DNA of 64,000 nt from UBA4416 sp040386075 (GTDB lineage Bacteria; Bacteroidota; Bacteroidia; B-17B0; Aurantibacillaceae), in the NCBI GenBank assembly GCA_040386075.1, contig JAZKGE010000014.1:16246-80245 (forward strand), read 5' to 3'. A model generated the notes under the pieces. The model worked only from the letters and a program-made list of their open reading frames with translations, had not been told where the DNA came from and searched no databases. Both the position numbers and the translations under genes were made by a program. The first letter of the stretch is position 1. Each line of letters opens with the position of its first letter. Below, piece after piece: positions 1-8,987 of the stretch.

Positions 1-98
1 ATCAAAATATAAACCATAAAAGTACCAAACAAGTAAGCTCAATGATATAAGTTTATTACTCTATATTCTAGTGCCTTTGATTTTTAATTGTCTCTATC

Positions 99-743
99 AT
101 GACCCTCCGCGAACAACAAATACAACGTAATTCGGATATACTAAGGAAGTATATTCCTGAATTTGCTGTACCACAAATTGCGATATGGATTATTGAATTT
201 GATTTTAAATTGAAGATCACCAAAGAGCGAAGTACAAAACTGGGCGATTATACTTCGCCACGAGATGGATTAAACCATACAATCACGATCAATCATAATT
301 TAAATCCTTATTCTTTTTTTATTACTCTGGTTCACGAGATAGCGCATTTAAAAACGTTCAATGAATACCGCAACAGGGTTTTACCTCATGGCGAAGAGTG
401 GAAACAGTCATTCAGAGATTTAATGATCCCATTTTTAAGTACGGATAATTTGCCTTTAGATGTGTTATATGCTTTGCGAAAATATCTGCAGAATCCGGCA
501 GCTGCCAGTTGCAGTGATGATACTTTAATGCGCACATTAAAATTGTATGATACACAGGATACAAACGGACATTTGATCCTGCTTGAGCATTTGCCTTACC
601 GAACCCACTTTTTATATAATGGCTCCCGTATTTTCGAAAAGGGAGAAAAGCTAAGGAAGCGTTACCGCTGTAAGGAAATAAGCACCGGAACGGTTTACTT
701 ATTTAGTCCACTGGCAGAGGTGGAAGCCTTTGAACGACAATAA
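99..743 (+). CDS. SprT-like zinc metalloprotease domain protein
   Basis: This 214-residue protein carries a zinc-protease signature HEIAH at residues 79-83, followed by a further histidine at 97 in the sequence LPHGEEW, which is the layout of the SprT-like (SprT/Spartan) family. The glutamate would be the catalytic base and the histidines the zinc ligands. There is no signal peptide, so it should act in the cytoplasm. The family is linked in eukaryotes to removal of DNA-protein crosslinks; the bacterial role is unclear and I do not infer one. The C-terminal 60 residues have no cysteine cluster like the zinc ribbon of E. coli SprT. It is a single gene with about 170 bp of non-coding DNA before tex. 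Confidence 0.8.
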   Translation: MTLREQQIQRNSDILRKYIPEFAVPQIAIWIIEFDFKLKITKERSTKLGDYTSPRDGLNHTITINHNLNPYSFFITLVHEIAHLKTFNEYRNRVLPHGEEWKQSFRDLMIPFLSTDNLPLDVLYALRKYLQNPAAASCSDDTLMRTLKLYDTQDTNGHLILLEHLPYRTHFLYNGSRIFEKGEKLRKRYRCKEISTGTVYLFSPLAEVEAFERQ

Positions 744-888
744 TATTATATATTAGTTCTTATTGACAATAACAGGCTAATTTTTAATGAACGGTGTGAA
801 ATAATTATTGAATATAATTCACCTGATAATCACGCTTTTAGTTTTTCAACTGTTAATAAATCCAACAAGATCAGGGCTTTTATCGGGT

Positions 889-896
889 TATATTTG
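889..896 (+). promoter_or_regulatory. Candidate -7 box of tex
   Basis: The octamer TATATTTG fits the Bacteroidota -7 consensus TAnnTTTG and lies 17 nt before the tex ATG. No clear -33 TTTG is found at the usual spacing, so this is only a partial promoter match. Confidence 0.35.
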
Positions 897-913
897 TTTA
901 AACACAAATTAAA

Positions 914-3160
914 ATGACCGATACTTCTTTATTTTTTAAAATTGCCACAGAGCTTAAGATCGATGCCAAACAGGTAAGATCAACCGTTGAATTATTAGAT
1001 GAAGGTGCAACTATACCTTTTATTTCTCGTTACCGTAAAGAGGTAACAGGCAGTTTGGATGAAGTTCAGGTAATGACCATCAAAAATGAAATTGAGCGGT
1101 TACGCCAATTGGAGCAACGCCGCGAAAGTATTTTAAAATCGATAGAAGGACAAGGGAAATTAACACCTGAATTATCGGATAAGATTCTTGCTGCCGAACT
1201 GCTTTCAACCTTAGAAGATCTTTATTTACCATATAAACCAAAGCGCCGTACCAAGGCAACCGCTGCCCGCGAAAAAGGGCTGGAGCCTTTAGCTCAGTTA
1301 ATTTTAGCTCAGGAAACCAAAGAATTATTCCAGGAAGCTATCAAATTTGTGAATAAGGAACTAGGCGTCGAAGATCCTGATGATGCCTTGCAAGGCGCAC
1401 GAGATATTATTTCGGAGATTGTAAGTGAAGATGCTGTAGTACGAGAATCAATGCGGGTTTTATTTAAAAAATCGGCGATCATTAAAACAAAAGTGATCAG
1501 AGGAAAAGAAGAAGAAGGACAAAAATTTGAAGACTACTTTGAGTGGGAAGAACCTTTAATGTCTTGTCCAAGTCACCGCATGCTAGCAATGCGCCGTGGT
1601 GAGAAAGAAGATGTTTTGATCCTTGATGTTATTATTGATGATGAATCGGCACATGAACAGATCAAGAAACAATTTATCACATCGAAAAATGAATGCGCTG
1701 AGCAAATTACATTAGCTATACAAGATGGCTATAAACGTTTGCTGCAACCAAGTATTGAAGCCGAAATGCGTTTGTTTACTAAGCAAATAGCCGATGAAAA
1801 AGCCATACAGGTATTTGCTGATAATTTACGTGAGTTATTATTAGCTTCTCCATTGGGACAAAAATCTATCCTGGCAATTGACCCCGGTTTTAGATCTGGT
1901 TGTAAAGTCGTTGCATTAGATGCTCAGGGAAAATTATTGGAAGAAACCGTTATTTACCCTCATGAGCCGCAGCGTCGTGTCACCGAATCGCAACATGTGG
2001 TAATGGCATTATGTGCTAAGCATGAGCTGGAAGCCATTGCAATTGGTAATGGAACTGCTTCACGAGAGACCGAGCAATTTATCAGAAGTATTGAAGTATT
2101 ACCAAAAACGATCCCGGTAATTATGGTAAGTGAGGCAGGTGCTTCTATTTATTCGGCCTCGGATGTTGCCCGTGAAGAGTTTCCTGAGTACGATCTAACG
2201 GTTCGTGGTGCAGTTTCTATCGGACGCCGTTTGGCCGATCCTTTGGCTGAACTGGTAAAGCTGGACGCAAAATCGATAGGTGTAGGACAGTACCAACATG
2301 ATGTGGACCAGGTTGCCCTTAAAAACAAGTTGGATGCGGTAGTAATGAGTTGTGTGAATGGAGTAGGTGTGGAGTTAAATACCGCTTCCAAGCAATTATT
2401 GTCGTATGTTTCAGGCATAGGCGAAACGCTGGCGAAAAATATTGTGGAATATAGAAATGAGAACGGTGCTTTCCGATCAAGAAAAGATCTGTTGAAAGTA
2501 AATCGTATGGGAGACAAAGTATTTGAACAATGCTCCGGTTTCTTGAGGATCAGGGATGGCGTTCATCCGTTGGATAAAAGTGCGGTGCATCCCGAAGCTT
2601 ATCACATTGTAGAAAAAATGGCTGGTGATCTGAACAGTAGTATTGATGACCTGATCAATGATAAGGAACTTCGCAAAAAAATAAACTTAAATACCTATGT
2701 AACAGAAACCATTGGTATTCCCACGTTAAAGGATATTGTGAGTGAGTTGGAAAAACCGGGACGTGATCCACGTAAATCATTCGAGGCATTTAGTTTTGAT
2801 GAACATGTTCATAGTATTGAGGATCTGCGCGAAGGAATGCGCCTTCCGGGCATTGTAACCAATGTGACTAATTTTGGTGCTTTTGTTGATGTTGGTGTTC
2901 ACCAGGATGGGTTGGTTCATATCTCACAGTTGAGTGATACTTTTGTGGATGATCCCAATGCCATCGTAAAAGTTGGACAACAAGTGTGGGTGAATGTTAC
3001 TGAATGTGACGTCAAACGTAAACGTATTGCTTTATCTATGAAAGGCGAAGGCATTATTTCTTCTAAAAAACCTACACCTAAAAAAGAAGAAGTGGCCTCA
3101 TATGATCCCAATGATATGATGTCGGCATTAGCGGCTCTTAAAGGAAAGTTTAAAAAGTAA
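914..3160 (+). CDS. tex: Tex/YhgF-type RNA-binding transcription accessory protein
   Basis: At 748 residues this is a full-length Tex protein. In order it shows the N-terminal helical Tex domain, a YqgF/RNase H-like fold beginning near residue 319 (ILAIDPGFRSG), a helix-hairpin-helix region near 500 (SGIGETLAKNIVEYR) and a C-terminal S1 RNA-binding domain at about 637-711 (GIVTNVTNFGAFVDVG). Family members bind RNA and act around the transcription elongation complex in the cytoplasm. The C-terminal tail after S1 is lysine-rich. The gene stands alone between the SprT-like gene and a Rho-independent terminator just after its stop codon. The identification is secure; the physiological role in this organism is not shown by the sequence. 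Confidence 0.95.
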   Translation: MTDTSLFFKIATELKIDAKQVRSTVELLDEGATIPFISRYRKEVTGSLDEVQVMTIKNEIERLRQLEQRRESILKSIEGQGKLTPELSDKILAAELLSTLEDLYLPYKPKRRTKATAAREKGLEPLAQLILAQETKELFQEAIKFVNKELGVEDPDDALQGARDIISEIVSEDAVVRESMRVLFKKSAIIKTKVIRGKEEEGQKFEDYFEWEEPLMSCPSHRMLAMRRGEKEDVLILDVIIDDESAHEQIKKQFITSKNECAEQITLAIQDGYKRLLQPSIEAEMRLFTKQIADEKAIQVFADNLRELLLASPLGQKSILAIDPGFRSGCKVVALDAQGKLLEETVIYPHEPQRRVTESQHVVMALCAKHELEAIAIGNGTASRETEQFIRSIEVLPKTIPVIMVSEAGASIYSASDVAREEFPEYDLTVRGAVSIGRRLADPLAELVKLDAKSIGVGQYQHDVDQVALKNKLDAVVMSCVNGVGVELNTASKQLLSYVSGIGETLAKNIVEYRNENGAFRSRKDLLKVNRMGDKVFEQCSGFLRIRDGVHPLDKSAVHPEAYHIVEKMAGDLNSSIDDLINDKELRKKINLNTYVTETIGIPTLKDIVSELEKPGRDPRKSFEAFSFDEHVHSIEDLREGMRLPGIVTNVTNFGAFVDVGVHQDGLVHISQLSDTFVDDPNAIVKVGQQVWVNVTECDVKRKRIALSMKGEGIISSKKPTPKKEEVASYDPNDMMSALAALKGKFKK

Positions 3161-3168
3161 TTTAAATG

Positions 3169-3205
3169 CAAAAGGCTTAGGAACTGTTTCTTAAGCCTTT
3201 TTTTT
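3169..3205 (+). terminator. Rho-independent terminator after tex
   Basis: An inverted repeat AAAAGGCTTA / TTAAGCCTTTT with a roughly 10-nt loop is followed directly by a run of eight T residues, 9 bp after the tex stop codon. Confidence 0.85.
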
Positions 3206-3331
3206 GAATGCACTATATTTAGGCTTTAAAATCTCTTTTTGAATGAATATAAGGATCTATCTCACTTTTATTTGATCTATTTGATAATTCTTAAGAATAT
3301 CTTACTTAATTTAGCTTGTAAAAAATTGTTG

Positions 3332-6208
3332 ATGAATATTTATATTAGAGTTTGTTATATTCTATTATTTTCGATTGTCGGAGGGACAATATCATCACAA
3401 AATATAGATTCTTTAGAATTAGCATTAAAAAGAACAAATGACGATACTGTTAAAATCAAACTATATACAGAACTAAGTGAAATTTGCGATTTTAATAAAA
3501 TTCAGGAATACACGCTTCCTGTAATAAAGATCTCAAGTATCCATTTAAAGGATAAGTCGCTAAGCCATCAACAGACCATATTTTATCTCAGGTATTTATC
3601 AATTGCTTTAAATAATTCAGGCTTTTACTATGAAAAACAAGGCGCCATTTATAAAGCTGAGGATTATTATCAAAGAAGTTTAACTATTAGTCACGCTATT
3701 GGGTATGATAAAGGAGAATCTGAAGTTTTAAGCAACTTAGGTTCTGTATACAATCTTTGGGGTAATATTCCTCTTGCATTAGAGTTTTACCATAGAAGTC
3801 TAAAGATCAGGGAAAGAATAAATTACAAAGTTGGTATAGCTAACTGCTACCACAATTTAGCACTTATCTATAGGGTTTTAGGTGATTTTGATAAGGAAAT
3901 GGAATTCCATCAGAAAGGCTTAAAGATCAGAAGGGAGATCAATGATCTTGAGGGAATGATACATACTCTCAATAGTATTGGTATGATATATTTTAATAAA
4001 GGTGATGTCGCAAGGGCGAATGTATATATCCGAAAGAGTATAGATCTGTCCGATAAAATAAAGTATGAGTACGGAAAGGCAAGCTCTTTAGTAATTATGA
4101 CCACGGTCTTAAACGAAAAAAAAGAGTATCAAAAATCGTTAGAATATTTAAAAAAAGCACTCGTCATATTTAAAAAAGTGGATGATAAAGTCAACTACAC
4201 AAATACACTCATCACTATATCAGAAACATATTTAAAGCAAGGTAAGTTAAAAGAAGCACAAGAATATGGAGAGACAGGCCTTAATCTTTCAAAAGAGTTA
4301 GGTTATCCGGCCTATATCAAAAGTTCGAGTAATATACTTAGCCAGATCTATTTTAAGAAACGAGATTATTTGAATGCTTATAATATGCATCATTTATTTA
4401 AGCAAATGGAGGATAGTATCAGCAATGAAACCATAAGAAAGGTATCTGTACAAAAAAGTTTTCAATACGAATACGAAAAACGAAAAATTGAGGATAGTTT
4501 AAGAACTATTGAAGAACGAAATGTATTCTCTCTTCAGATCAAGCAAGAACAAATGGAGTCAACTACATTGTATGTGTTTATCATTTTGATCGCTATTTTC
4601 TCATTTTTTATTTATACAAGATTTAAGATCAGTATTCGTCAAAAAAACATCATCGAACTGCAAAAAAAAGAAGTTGAACGTGAAAGAGAATTGGCTGACG
4701 ATAGGAGGAAGATTGCTGAAGAGCAGAGGACGATCATAGAAGATACTCTTTTGAAGATGGAAAAGGTTCAGACAGAACTTCAGGCTGCTAAGGCGCTGGC
4801 AGAAAAGACCACAAAAGCTAAAACAGAATTTGTGGCTAACATGAGCCATGAAATAAGGACTCCTCTCAATGCCGTATTAGGTTTTTCGGAATTATTAAAA
4901 GGAAATACTAAGGATGCCAAGTATGAAAATTTTGTAGATAAAATATTATTAGGAGGAAGAAATCTATTGGCATTGGTCAATGATATTCTTGACATGTCTA
5001 AAATTGAATCAGGTGAATTCAAAATTGAAAAATCAACGGTCGATATTGATCTTTTAATAAACGAATGCTATCAGATGTTTGTTAAAAAAGCAGAAGAAAA
5101 AGGACTTTCATTTAATGTGGTGTATAAAAATAATGATCTTCCAAGCTTTTATTTACTGGACGAAACGAGGGTTAGGCAAATAATATTTAATCTGTTATCT
5201 AATGCCATTAAGTTTACCAAAAAAGGAGAAATAAAGGTTACGGTTGATTTATACGAAAACCCCGAGAATAGCAGTAAAGTTAACTTAACGATCAGTGTAA
5301 AGGATACAGGTATTGGGATACCTGTGGAGCAGCAGGAGGTGGTTTTTGAAGCGTTTAAACAGCAGGATGGACAAAGTACTCGTGAATACGGAGGTACGGG
5401 ACTAGGATTGGCCATTACTAAAAGATTGGTCGATGCTTTAGACGGCGATATCATATTGAAAAGTACTCCCGGTATAGGAAGTGAATTTATCGTCAACATA
5501 TATGACTTAGATGTGTCTGTTTTTTCTAATAATGAAAATGTGTATAATGATTATGCTGATTATAAATTCAATGATCAAACCATTCTTTTAGTTGAAGATA
5601 TAGAATCTAACAGTGAATTGATAAAAGGTTTTCTTGAATATTCAAACCTTAATGTTGTTATTGCTGAAAATGGCGTTGAGGCGATCGAAACTTTGGAAGG
5701 AATTCAACCTGACCTGATACTGATGGATATGATGATGCCATTGATGGATGGTTATGCTGCAAGTAAGATCATTAAGGCGGATTCTCGTTTTATGAAAATA
5801 CCAATTGTAGCATTAACAGCTTCAGGATTTGAGCATAATGAAGTTAAAATAAAAGAATTATGCGATGATTACTTGCGTAAACCAATCAGCAAAAAGGATT
5901 TGATCAATAAACTGGCAAAATTTTTATCGGGTGATTCACAAAAAGGCATGGAGGCAGACGACTCATTATCCGACAAAGCTAAAAATGAACTAAGAACTCT
6001 TTTTATGGAGCAATGGGAACAAATACTTATTTTAAGCAGTATTGATGATATTCTTGTATTTTCAAAATCTCTATTGATCTATGGAAAAACAAATAATTTA
6101 ACTAGCATTATCCATTATGCAAATCAATTGGCATTTCATGTTGATAATTTTGAGATCGAAGAAATGAATTTATTATTTAAAGAATTTAAAAATATGATCG
6201 AAGGGTAA
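3332..6208 (+). CDS. TPR-containing hybrid histidine kinase with receiver domain
   Basis: I place the start at the ATG at 3332 because it gives a clean signal peptide (MNIYIRVCYILLFS...); the frame is open upstream to 3239 but that stretch looks non-coding. The 958-residue product has a periplasmic tetratricopeptide array (about 60-400), one membrane helix near 413-431, a charged coiled coil, a HisKA H-box with phospho-acceptor H506 (MSHEIRTP), a HATPase_c domain with N-box NLLSNAIKF near 620 and G-boxes DTGIGIP and GTGLGLAI, and a receiver domain (about 748-865) with phospho-acceptor D799 (LMDMMMP) and a conserved Lys in LRKP. The final 90 residues are helical and resemble a degenerate Hpt-like tail without an obvious phospho-histidine. 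No adjacent regulator gene is present, so output probably goes through the fused receiver or an unlinked partner. Confidence 0.93.
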   Translation: MNIYIRVCYILLFSIVGGTISSQNIDSLELALKRTNDDTVKIKLYTELSEICDFNKIQEYTLPVIKISSIHLKDKSLSHQQTIFYLRYLSIALNNSGFYYEKQGAIYKAEDYYQRSLTISHAIGYDKGESEVLSNLGSVYNLWGNIPLALEFYHRSLKIRERINYKVGIANCYHNLALIYRVLGDFDKEMEFHQKGLKIRREINDLEGMIHTLNSIGMIYFNKGDVARANVYIRKSIDLSDKIKYEYGKASSLVIMTTVLNEKKEYQKSLEYLKKALVIFKKVDDKVNYTNTLITISETYLKQGKLKEAQEYGETGLNLSKELGYPAYIKSSSNILSQIYFKKRDYLNAYNMHHLFKQMEDSISNETIRKVSVQKSFQYEYEKRKIEDSLRTIEERNVFSLQIKQEQMESTTLYVFIILIAIFSFFIYTRFKISIRQKNIIELQKKEVERERELADDRRKIAEEQRTIIEDTLLKMEKVQTELQAAKALAEKTTKAKTEFVANMSHEIRTPLNAVLGFSELLKGNTKDAKYENFVDKILLGGRNLLALVNDILDMSKIESGEFKIEKSTVDIDLLINECYQMFVKKAEEKGLSFNVVYKNNDLPSFYLLDETRVRQIIFNLLSNAIKFTKKGEIKVTVDLYENPENSSKVNLTISVKDTGIGIPVEQQEVVFEAFKQQDGQSTREYGGTGLGLAITKRLVDALDGDIILKSTPGIGSEFIVNIYDLDVSVFSNNENVYNDYADYKFNDQTILLVEDIESNSELIKGFLEYSNLNVVIAENGVEAIETLEGIQPDLILMDMMMPLMDGYAASKIIKADSRFMKIPIVALTASGFEHNEVKIKELCDDYLRKPISKKDLINKLAKFLSGDSQKGMEADDSLSDKAKNELRTLFMEQWEQILILSSIDDILVFSKSLLIYGKTNNLTSIIHYANQLAFHVDNFEIEEMNLLFKEFKNMIEG

Positions 6209-6471
6209 TTTTCTTAAAGATTCTTTCAGCCTTATTCCGGATTTAAAATGCCAAATTCGGTTCATCTACGATTATTAACAATACCGTCTTTAAATCTTCA
6301 ATTTTTGAATTTATTCCCCATTTGTAAATGGCATAGTTTTGTCATGAGTTATTTTGTATCTGAATTTTTTTAGTTAAGATTCAATTCGATTTCGTTTTCT
6401 GTTTATTGAATTAATAAGCGCTAACGCGTTGAATTTTAAAATTATATGTAGAGGATTTAAAATTTATTATA

Positions 6472-6864
6472 ATGAAAACACTATTTATTTGCTTCATGCT
6501 CCTGGTTGGAGCTTTAAAAGCAGGGGAATTGCCGGGAAAACCCAACTCAACAGAATTACCGGCTAACGCTCTTTGGGTTAAATCTGATGTAGGAATGTGG
6601 ATGGCAAGCTACAATGTATGGTATAAGGTCGATAAAAAGACAGCTACTTTAAAAAGTTCTTATAACAAAAAAAGATGGAAACCTGCTATAGATGCCGTGT
6701 GGCATGATATCCACGGAAAATGGTATTGTATTGCTGAGAATAAGGTGATGATGAGTGAAAGCGGTAAAAAATGGGAAGAAGTAGTTAATCGCTCCTGGCA
6801 GGACATTAACGGCACCTGGTTTAGGCTTGATAATAACTTTAATTTGTACGAAGTAGTAAAATAA
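6472..6864 (+). CDS. Small secreted protein with threefold Trp-triad repeat
   Basis: I do not recognise this 130-residue protein as a named family. It starts with a signal peptide (MKTLFICFMLLVGALKAG), so it should be exported. The mature part holds three copies of W-x7-W-x6-W: W35/W43/W50, W69/W77/W84 and W101/W109/W116, at a period of 32-34 residues. The last two copies also share an (H/Q)DI(H/N)G(K/T)W core followed by an aromatic residue. Such regular Trp spacing with short beta-prone segments suggests small beta-propeller-like blades, perhaps binding a ligand, but this is inference. It has its own 263-bp upstream region and a bidirectional terminator behind it, so it is probably monocistronic. 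Confidence 0.75.
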   Translation: MKTLFICFMLLVGALKAGELPGKPNSTELPANALWVKSDVGMWMASYNVWYKVDKKTATLKSSYNKKRWKPAIDAVWHDIHGKWYCIAENKVMMSESGKKWEEVVNRSWQDINGTWFRLDNNFNLYEVVK

Positions 6865-6899
6865 TAAAAAAAGGTGTTGATTTTAAACACCTTTTTTTA
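6865..6899. terminator. Bidirectional Rho-independent terminator
   Basis: The arms AAAAAAGGTGTT and AACACCTTTTTT enclose a short loop, with A and T runs on both flanks. It sits between two convergent genes, the Trp-repeat protein and carbonic anhydrase, and can serve both strands. Confidence 0.85.
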
Positions 6900-7529
6900 T
6901 TAATAGAGTTTATAGATCTCAATAATATCTGCTAATATTTTCGGAAAATCAATTTTAAGATCGATCAGTTTGCCTGTATGGATATCAAATACCCAGCCAT
7001 GTACCATTAAACCTCTTTCAGCATAAGCTTCCTGAACGGCAGCTGTTTTAATAAGGTTGATGCATTGTTCCTGTACATTTAATTCTACAAGTCTTTCATA
7101 TCTTTTATCTTCATCCATTATAGAATTCAACTCCTGTTTATGAGTGCGATAAACGTCGCGAATGTTTCGCAACCAGGGATTTAAAATACCCATATCTTTT
7201 GGCTGCATAGCTGCTTTTACACCGCCACAGTTATAGTGTCCGCAAACAACAATATGATTCACCTTTAAATGACGTACTGCATAATTGATAACAGTCATCA
7301 CATTCAGGTCTACATTATTCACCAGGTTGGCAATATTACGATGAATAAAAACCTCCCCAGGTTGTACACCCATCAGGTCCTCAGCAGTTACACGGCTATC
7401 AGAACAGCCAATGTATAAAAACTCGGGCGATTGACCCTCTGCCAGTTTCTCAAAGTAATTTGGGTCAATATTTAGTTTTTCTGCAACCCAGGTCTTATTG
7501 TTCTCAAATATTTTTTCAATTTTGTTCAT
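6900..7529 (-). CDS. can: Beta-class carbonic anhydrase
   Basis: This 209-residue enzyme interconverts CO2 and bicarbonate. The zinc ligands and catalytic dyad are all visible: C42-x-D44-x-R46 (GCSDSRV) and H98-x2-C101 (GHYNCGG), numbering that matches E. coli Can. No signal peptide is present, so it is cytoplasmic. It is the last gene of a minus-strand run with a CDGSH protein, a small membrane protein and YceI, and ends at a shared bidirectional terminator. Bicarbonate supply for carboxylases is the usual role in this family. Confidence 0.96.
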   Translation of the reverse strand: MNKIEKIFENNKTWVAEKLNIDPNYFEKLAEGQSPEFLYIGCSDSRVTAEDLMGVQPGEVFIHRNIANLVNNVDLNVMTVINYAVRHLKVNHIVVCGHYNCGGVKAAMQPKDMGILNPWLRNIRDVYRTHKQELNSIMDEDKRYERLVELNVQEQCINLIKTAAVQEAYAERGLMVHGWVFDIHTGKLIDLKIDFPKILADIIEIYKLY

Positions 7530-7568
7530 GTTTTTTCTAATATATAAATTGAAATTAATATTTATTTT

Positions 7569-8003
7569 TTAACCTACAAAACCCGATTTGGTATGGGTGC
7601 CGTCACAGTAGGGTTTATTGGCCGATTGTCCACACCTGCAAAAGGCTGTTACCCTATTCTTTTTTAGTTTTGTGCCATCATCATGTTTTACAGTAATATT
7701 CCCATACACCAGTAATGGGCCCTTCGGCATCACTTCTACAATATTTTCAATGAGGGTTTCAGTATCGGTCCTTTCTTCGTTATTGTAGTAAAAACTTAAG
7801 GCACCTGATGGACAATTATTCACTCTTTCAATAATATCAATAGTTGGAGCGCCTTCCGCTTTTATCCAGGGTTTTTGGGTTGGATCAAACACCTTACGTA
7901 ATCCCTTTTCGCCTTTCCAGCATAAGGTAGAATGAATACAGGTTGATGGCTTCCACACAATGGTGATCTCACCATTAGAATATTTTTTTGTGATTTCAGA
8001 CAT
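7569..8003 (-). CDS. Divergent ferredoxin-like plus CDGSH iron-sulfur protein
   Basis: The 144-residue protein has two cysteine modules. The C-terminal one is a CDGSH [2Fe-2S] motif with ligands C122, C124, C133 and H137 (CRCGQSANKPYCDGTH). The N-terminal half carries C22, C28 and C64 in TCIHSTLCW and NNCPSGAL, the pattern of the short divergent 4Fe-4S domain (Fer4_19 type) that often accompanies CDGSH in bacteria. Electron transfer or redox sensing in the cytoplasm is likely; no partner can be named. It is 10 bp downstream of the small membrane protein gene and 39 bp upstream of carbonic anhydrase, consistent with one transcript. Confidence 0.88.
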   Translation of the reverse strand: MSEITKKYSNGEITIVWKPSTCIHSTLCWKGEKGLRKVFDPTQKPWIKAEGAPTIDIIERVNNCPSGALSFYYNNEERTDTETLIENIVEVMPKGPLLVYGNITVKHDDGTKLKKNRVTAFCRCGQSANKPYCDGTHTKSGFVG

Positions 8004-8013
8004 TTGTACTAAA

Positions 8014-8229
8014 TTATTTGGTTAACCAGTTATGTAATAGTTTCTGCAATAAAGGGATTAAAAAAAACACCATTGTGGGAACGGCAATAAGTGTGATAAT
8101 AAGTGTGCGTAATGGCAGAGGCTCAATTAAGATCAGCTCTTTTCCAATAACGGCAAAGATCAAAGTAATAAGTGGGTAAATAGCCAGCCATATCACAACG
8201 GCCATTTTCCATTTTTTAGGTGGTTTCAT
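8014..8229 (-). CDS. Two-helix membrane protein, resembles ABM C-terminal region
   Basis: This 71-residue protein is almost entirely two hydrophobic segments joined by a short loop containing EPLPLRT. The pattern PPKKWKMAVVIWLAIYPL and LPLRTLIITLIAVP resembles, from memory, the membrane tail found after the enzymatic domain in some antibiotic-biosynthesis-monooxygenase (ABM) proteins. Here the enzymatic domain is absent and no ABM-like ORF lies next to it. It is inside the pirin/YceI/CDGSH run, so a role tied to that redox group is plausible. Function unknown. Confidence 0.65.
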   Translation of the reverse strand: MKPPKKWKMAVVIWLAIYPLITLIFAVIGKELILIEPLPLRTLIITLIAVPTMVFFLIPLLQKLLHNWLTK

Positions 8230-8270
8230 AGTATAGTTTAGTTTATGTAAAAATACACATTTGTGAAAAT

Positions 8271-8307
8271 AATAAAAGGGAAAGTATATGCTACTTTCCC
8301 CTTTATT
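8271..8307 (-). terminator. Hairpin terminator after yceI-like gene
   Basis: An inverted repeat AATAAAAGGGAAAGTA / TACTTTCCCCTTTATT with a 5-nt loop lies 18 bp beyond the stop codon of the YceI gene, with T-rich sequence on the minus strand. It may only partly separate that gene from the downstream run. Confidence 0.65.
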
Positions 8308-8324
8308 TGATATTATAATTGAGA

Positions 8325-8858
8325 CTAGGCTTGTTTTACCAGTTGTATTTCGGCGTGAACTTTCAGGTCTTCGCCAACTAATAAGCCACCTGCTTCTGTA
8401 GCTGCATTCCAGGTTAATCCAAAATCCTTGCGGTTAATTTTTCCTTCCAGGGTAAATCCAGCTTTTGTATTTCCATAAGGATCTTTGGCAATTCCGCCAA
8501 AATCAACTTTTAAATTAATCGGTTTGGTTACATCCCTAATGGTTAAATTACCATGCAAGGCATATTCTTCATCCGATTTTTTTTCCAGTTTACTGGATTC
8601 AAATTTTAACTGTGGGTATTTTTCAGTGTCAAAAAAATCAGCTGATTTCAAATGCCCATCTCTTTGTTCATTATTAGTATCAATTGAATTAATATCTGCT
8701 GTAAAAGAAATGTTCGACTTTGAGAAATCGTCAGCCTCTGTTTCGGCATTCACATTAAAGTTATTGAAATGACCAGTTACGTTAGAGATCATCATGTGCT
8801 TGATCTTAAAAGATACTTCGCTGTGTGTTGGGTCTAAAACCCATTTGGTTGTGCTCAT
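8325..8858 (-). CDS. YceI family lipid/isoprenoid-binding protein
   Basis: The 177-residue protein begins with the YceI hallmark WVLDPTHSEVSFKIKHMM and contains the later RDGHLKSADFFDTEKYPQ stretch typical of this lipocalin-like beta-barrel. Family members bind polyisoprenoid or amide lipids. Unlike periplasmic E. coli YceI, there is no signal peptide, so this copy should be cytoplasmic. It lies between the pirin gene and the small membrane protein gene on the same strand; YceI and pirin genes often sit together in Bacteroidota. A palindromic repeat separates it from the pirin stop codon. Confidence 0.93.
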   Translation of the reverse strand: MSTTKWVLDPTHSEVSFKIKHMMISNVTGHFNNFNVNAETEADDFSKSNISFTADINSIDTNNEQRDGHLKSADFFDTEKYPQLKFESSKLEKKSDEEYALHGNLTIRDVTKPINLKVDFGGIAKDPYGNTKAGFTLEGKINRKDFGLTWNAATEAGGLLVGEDLKVHAEIQLVKQA

Positions 8859-8907
8859 GTTTTTGTTTTTTAGTTATTATTAATATTATTGTAATGTTTA
8901 AAGTATT

Positions 8908-8987
8908 CGTCATTGCGAGCACGCCTAAGCGTGAGAAGCAATCTACCTGTGTATGAGATTGCTTCGTCTTACTTCCTCGCAATGACG
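8908..8987. repeat. Palindromic intergenic repeat (TCATTGCGAG type)
   Basis: Outer arms CGTCATTGCGAG / CTCGCAATGACG (12 bp, perfect) and inner arms GAAGCAATCT / AGATTGCTTC (10 bp, perfect) form a long hairpin, with a small GCACGC/GCGTG hairpin inside the left arm. It abuts the pirin stop codon. Repeats of this sequence type occur in intergenic DNA of many unrelated bacteria, to my knowledge. Confidence 0.85.
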
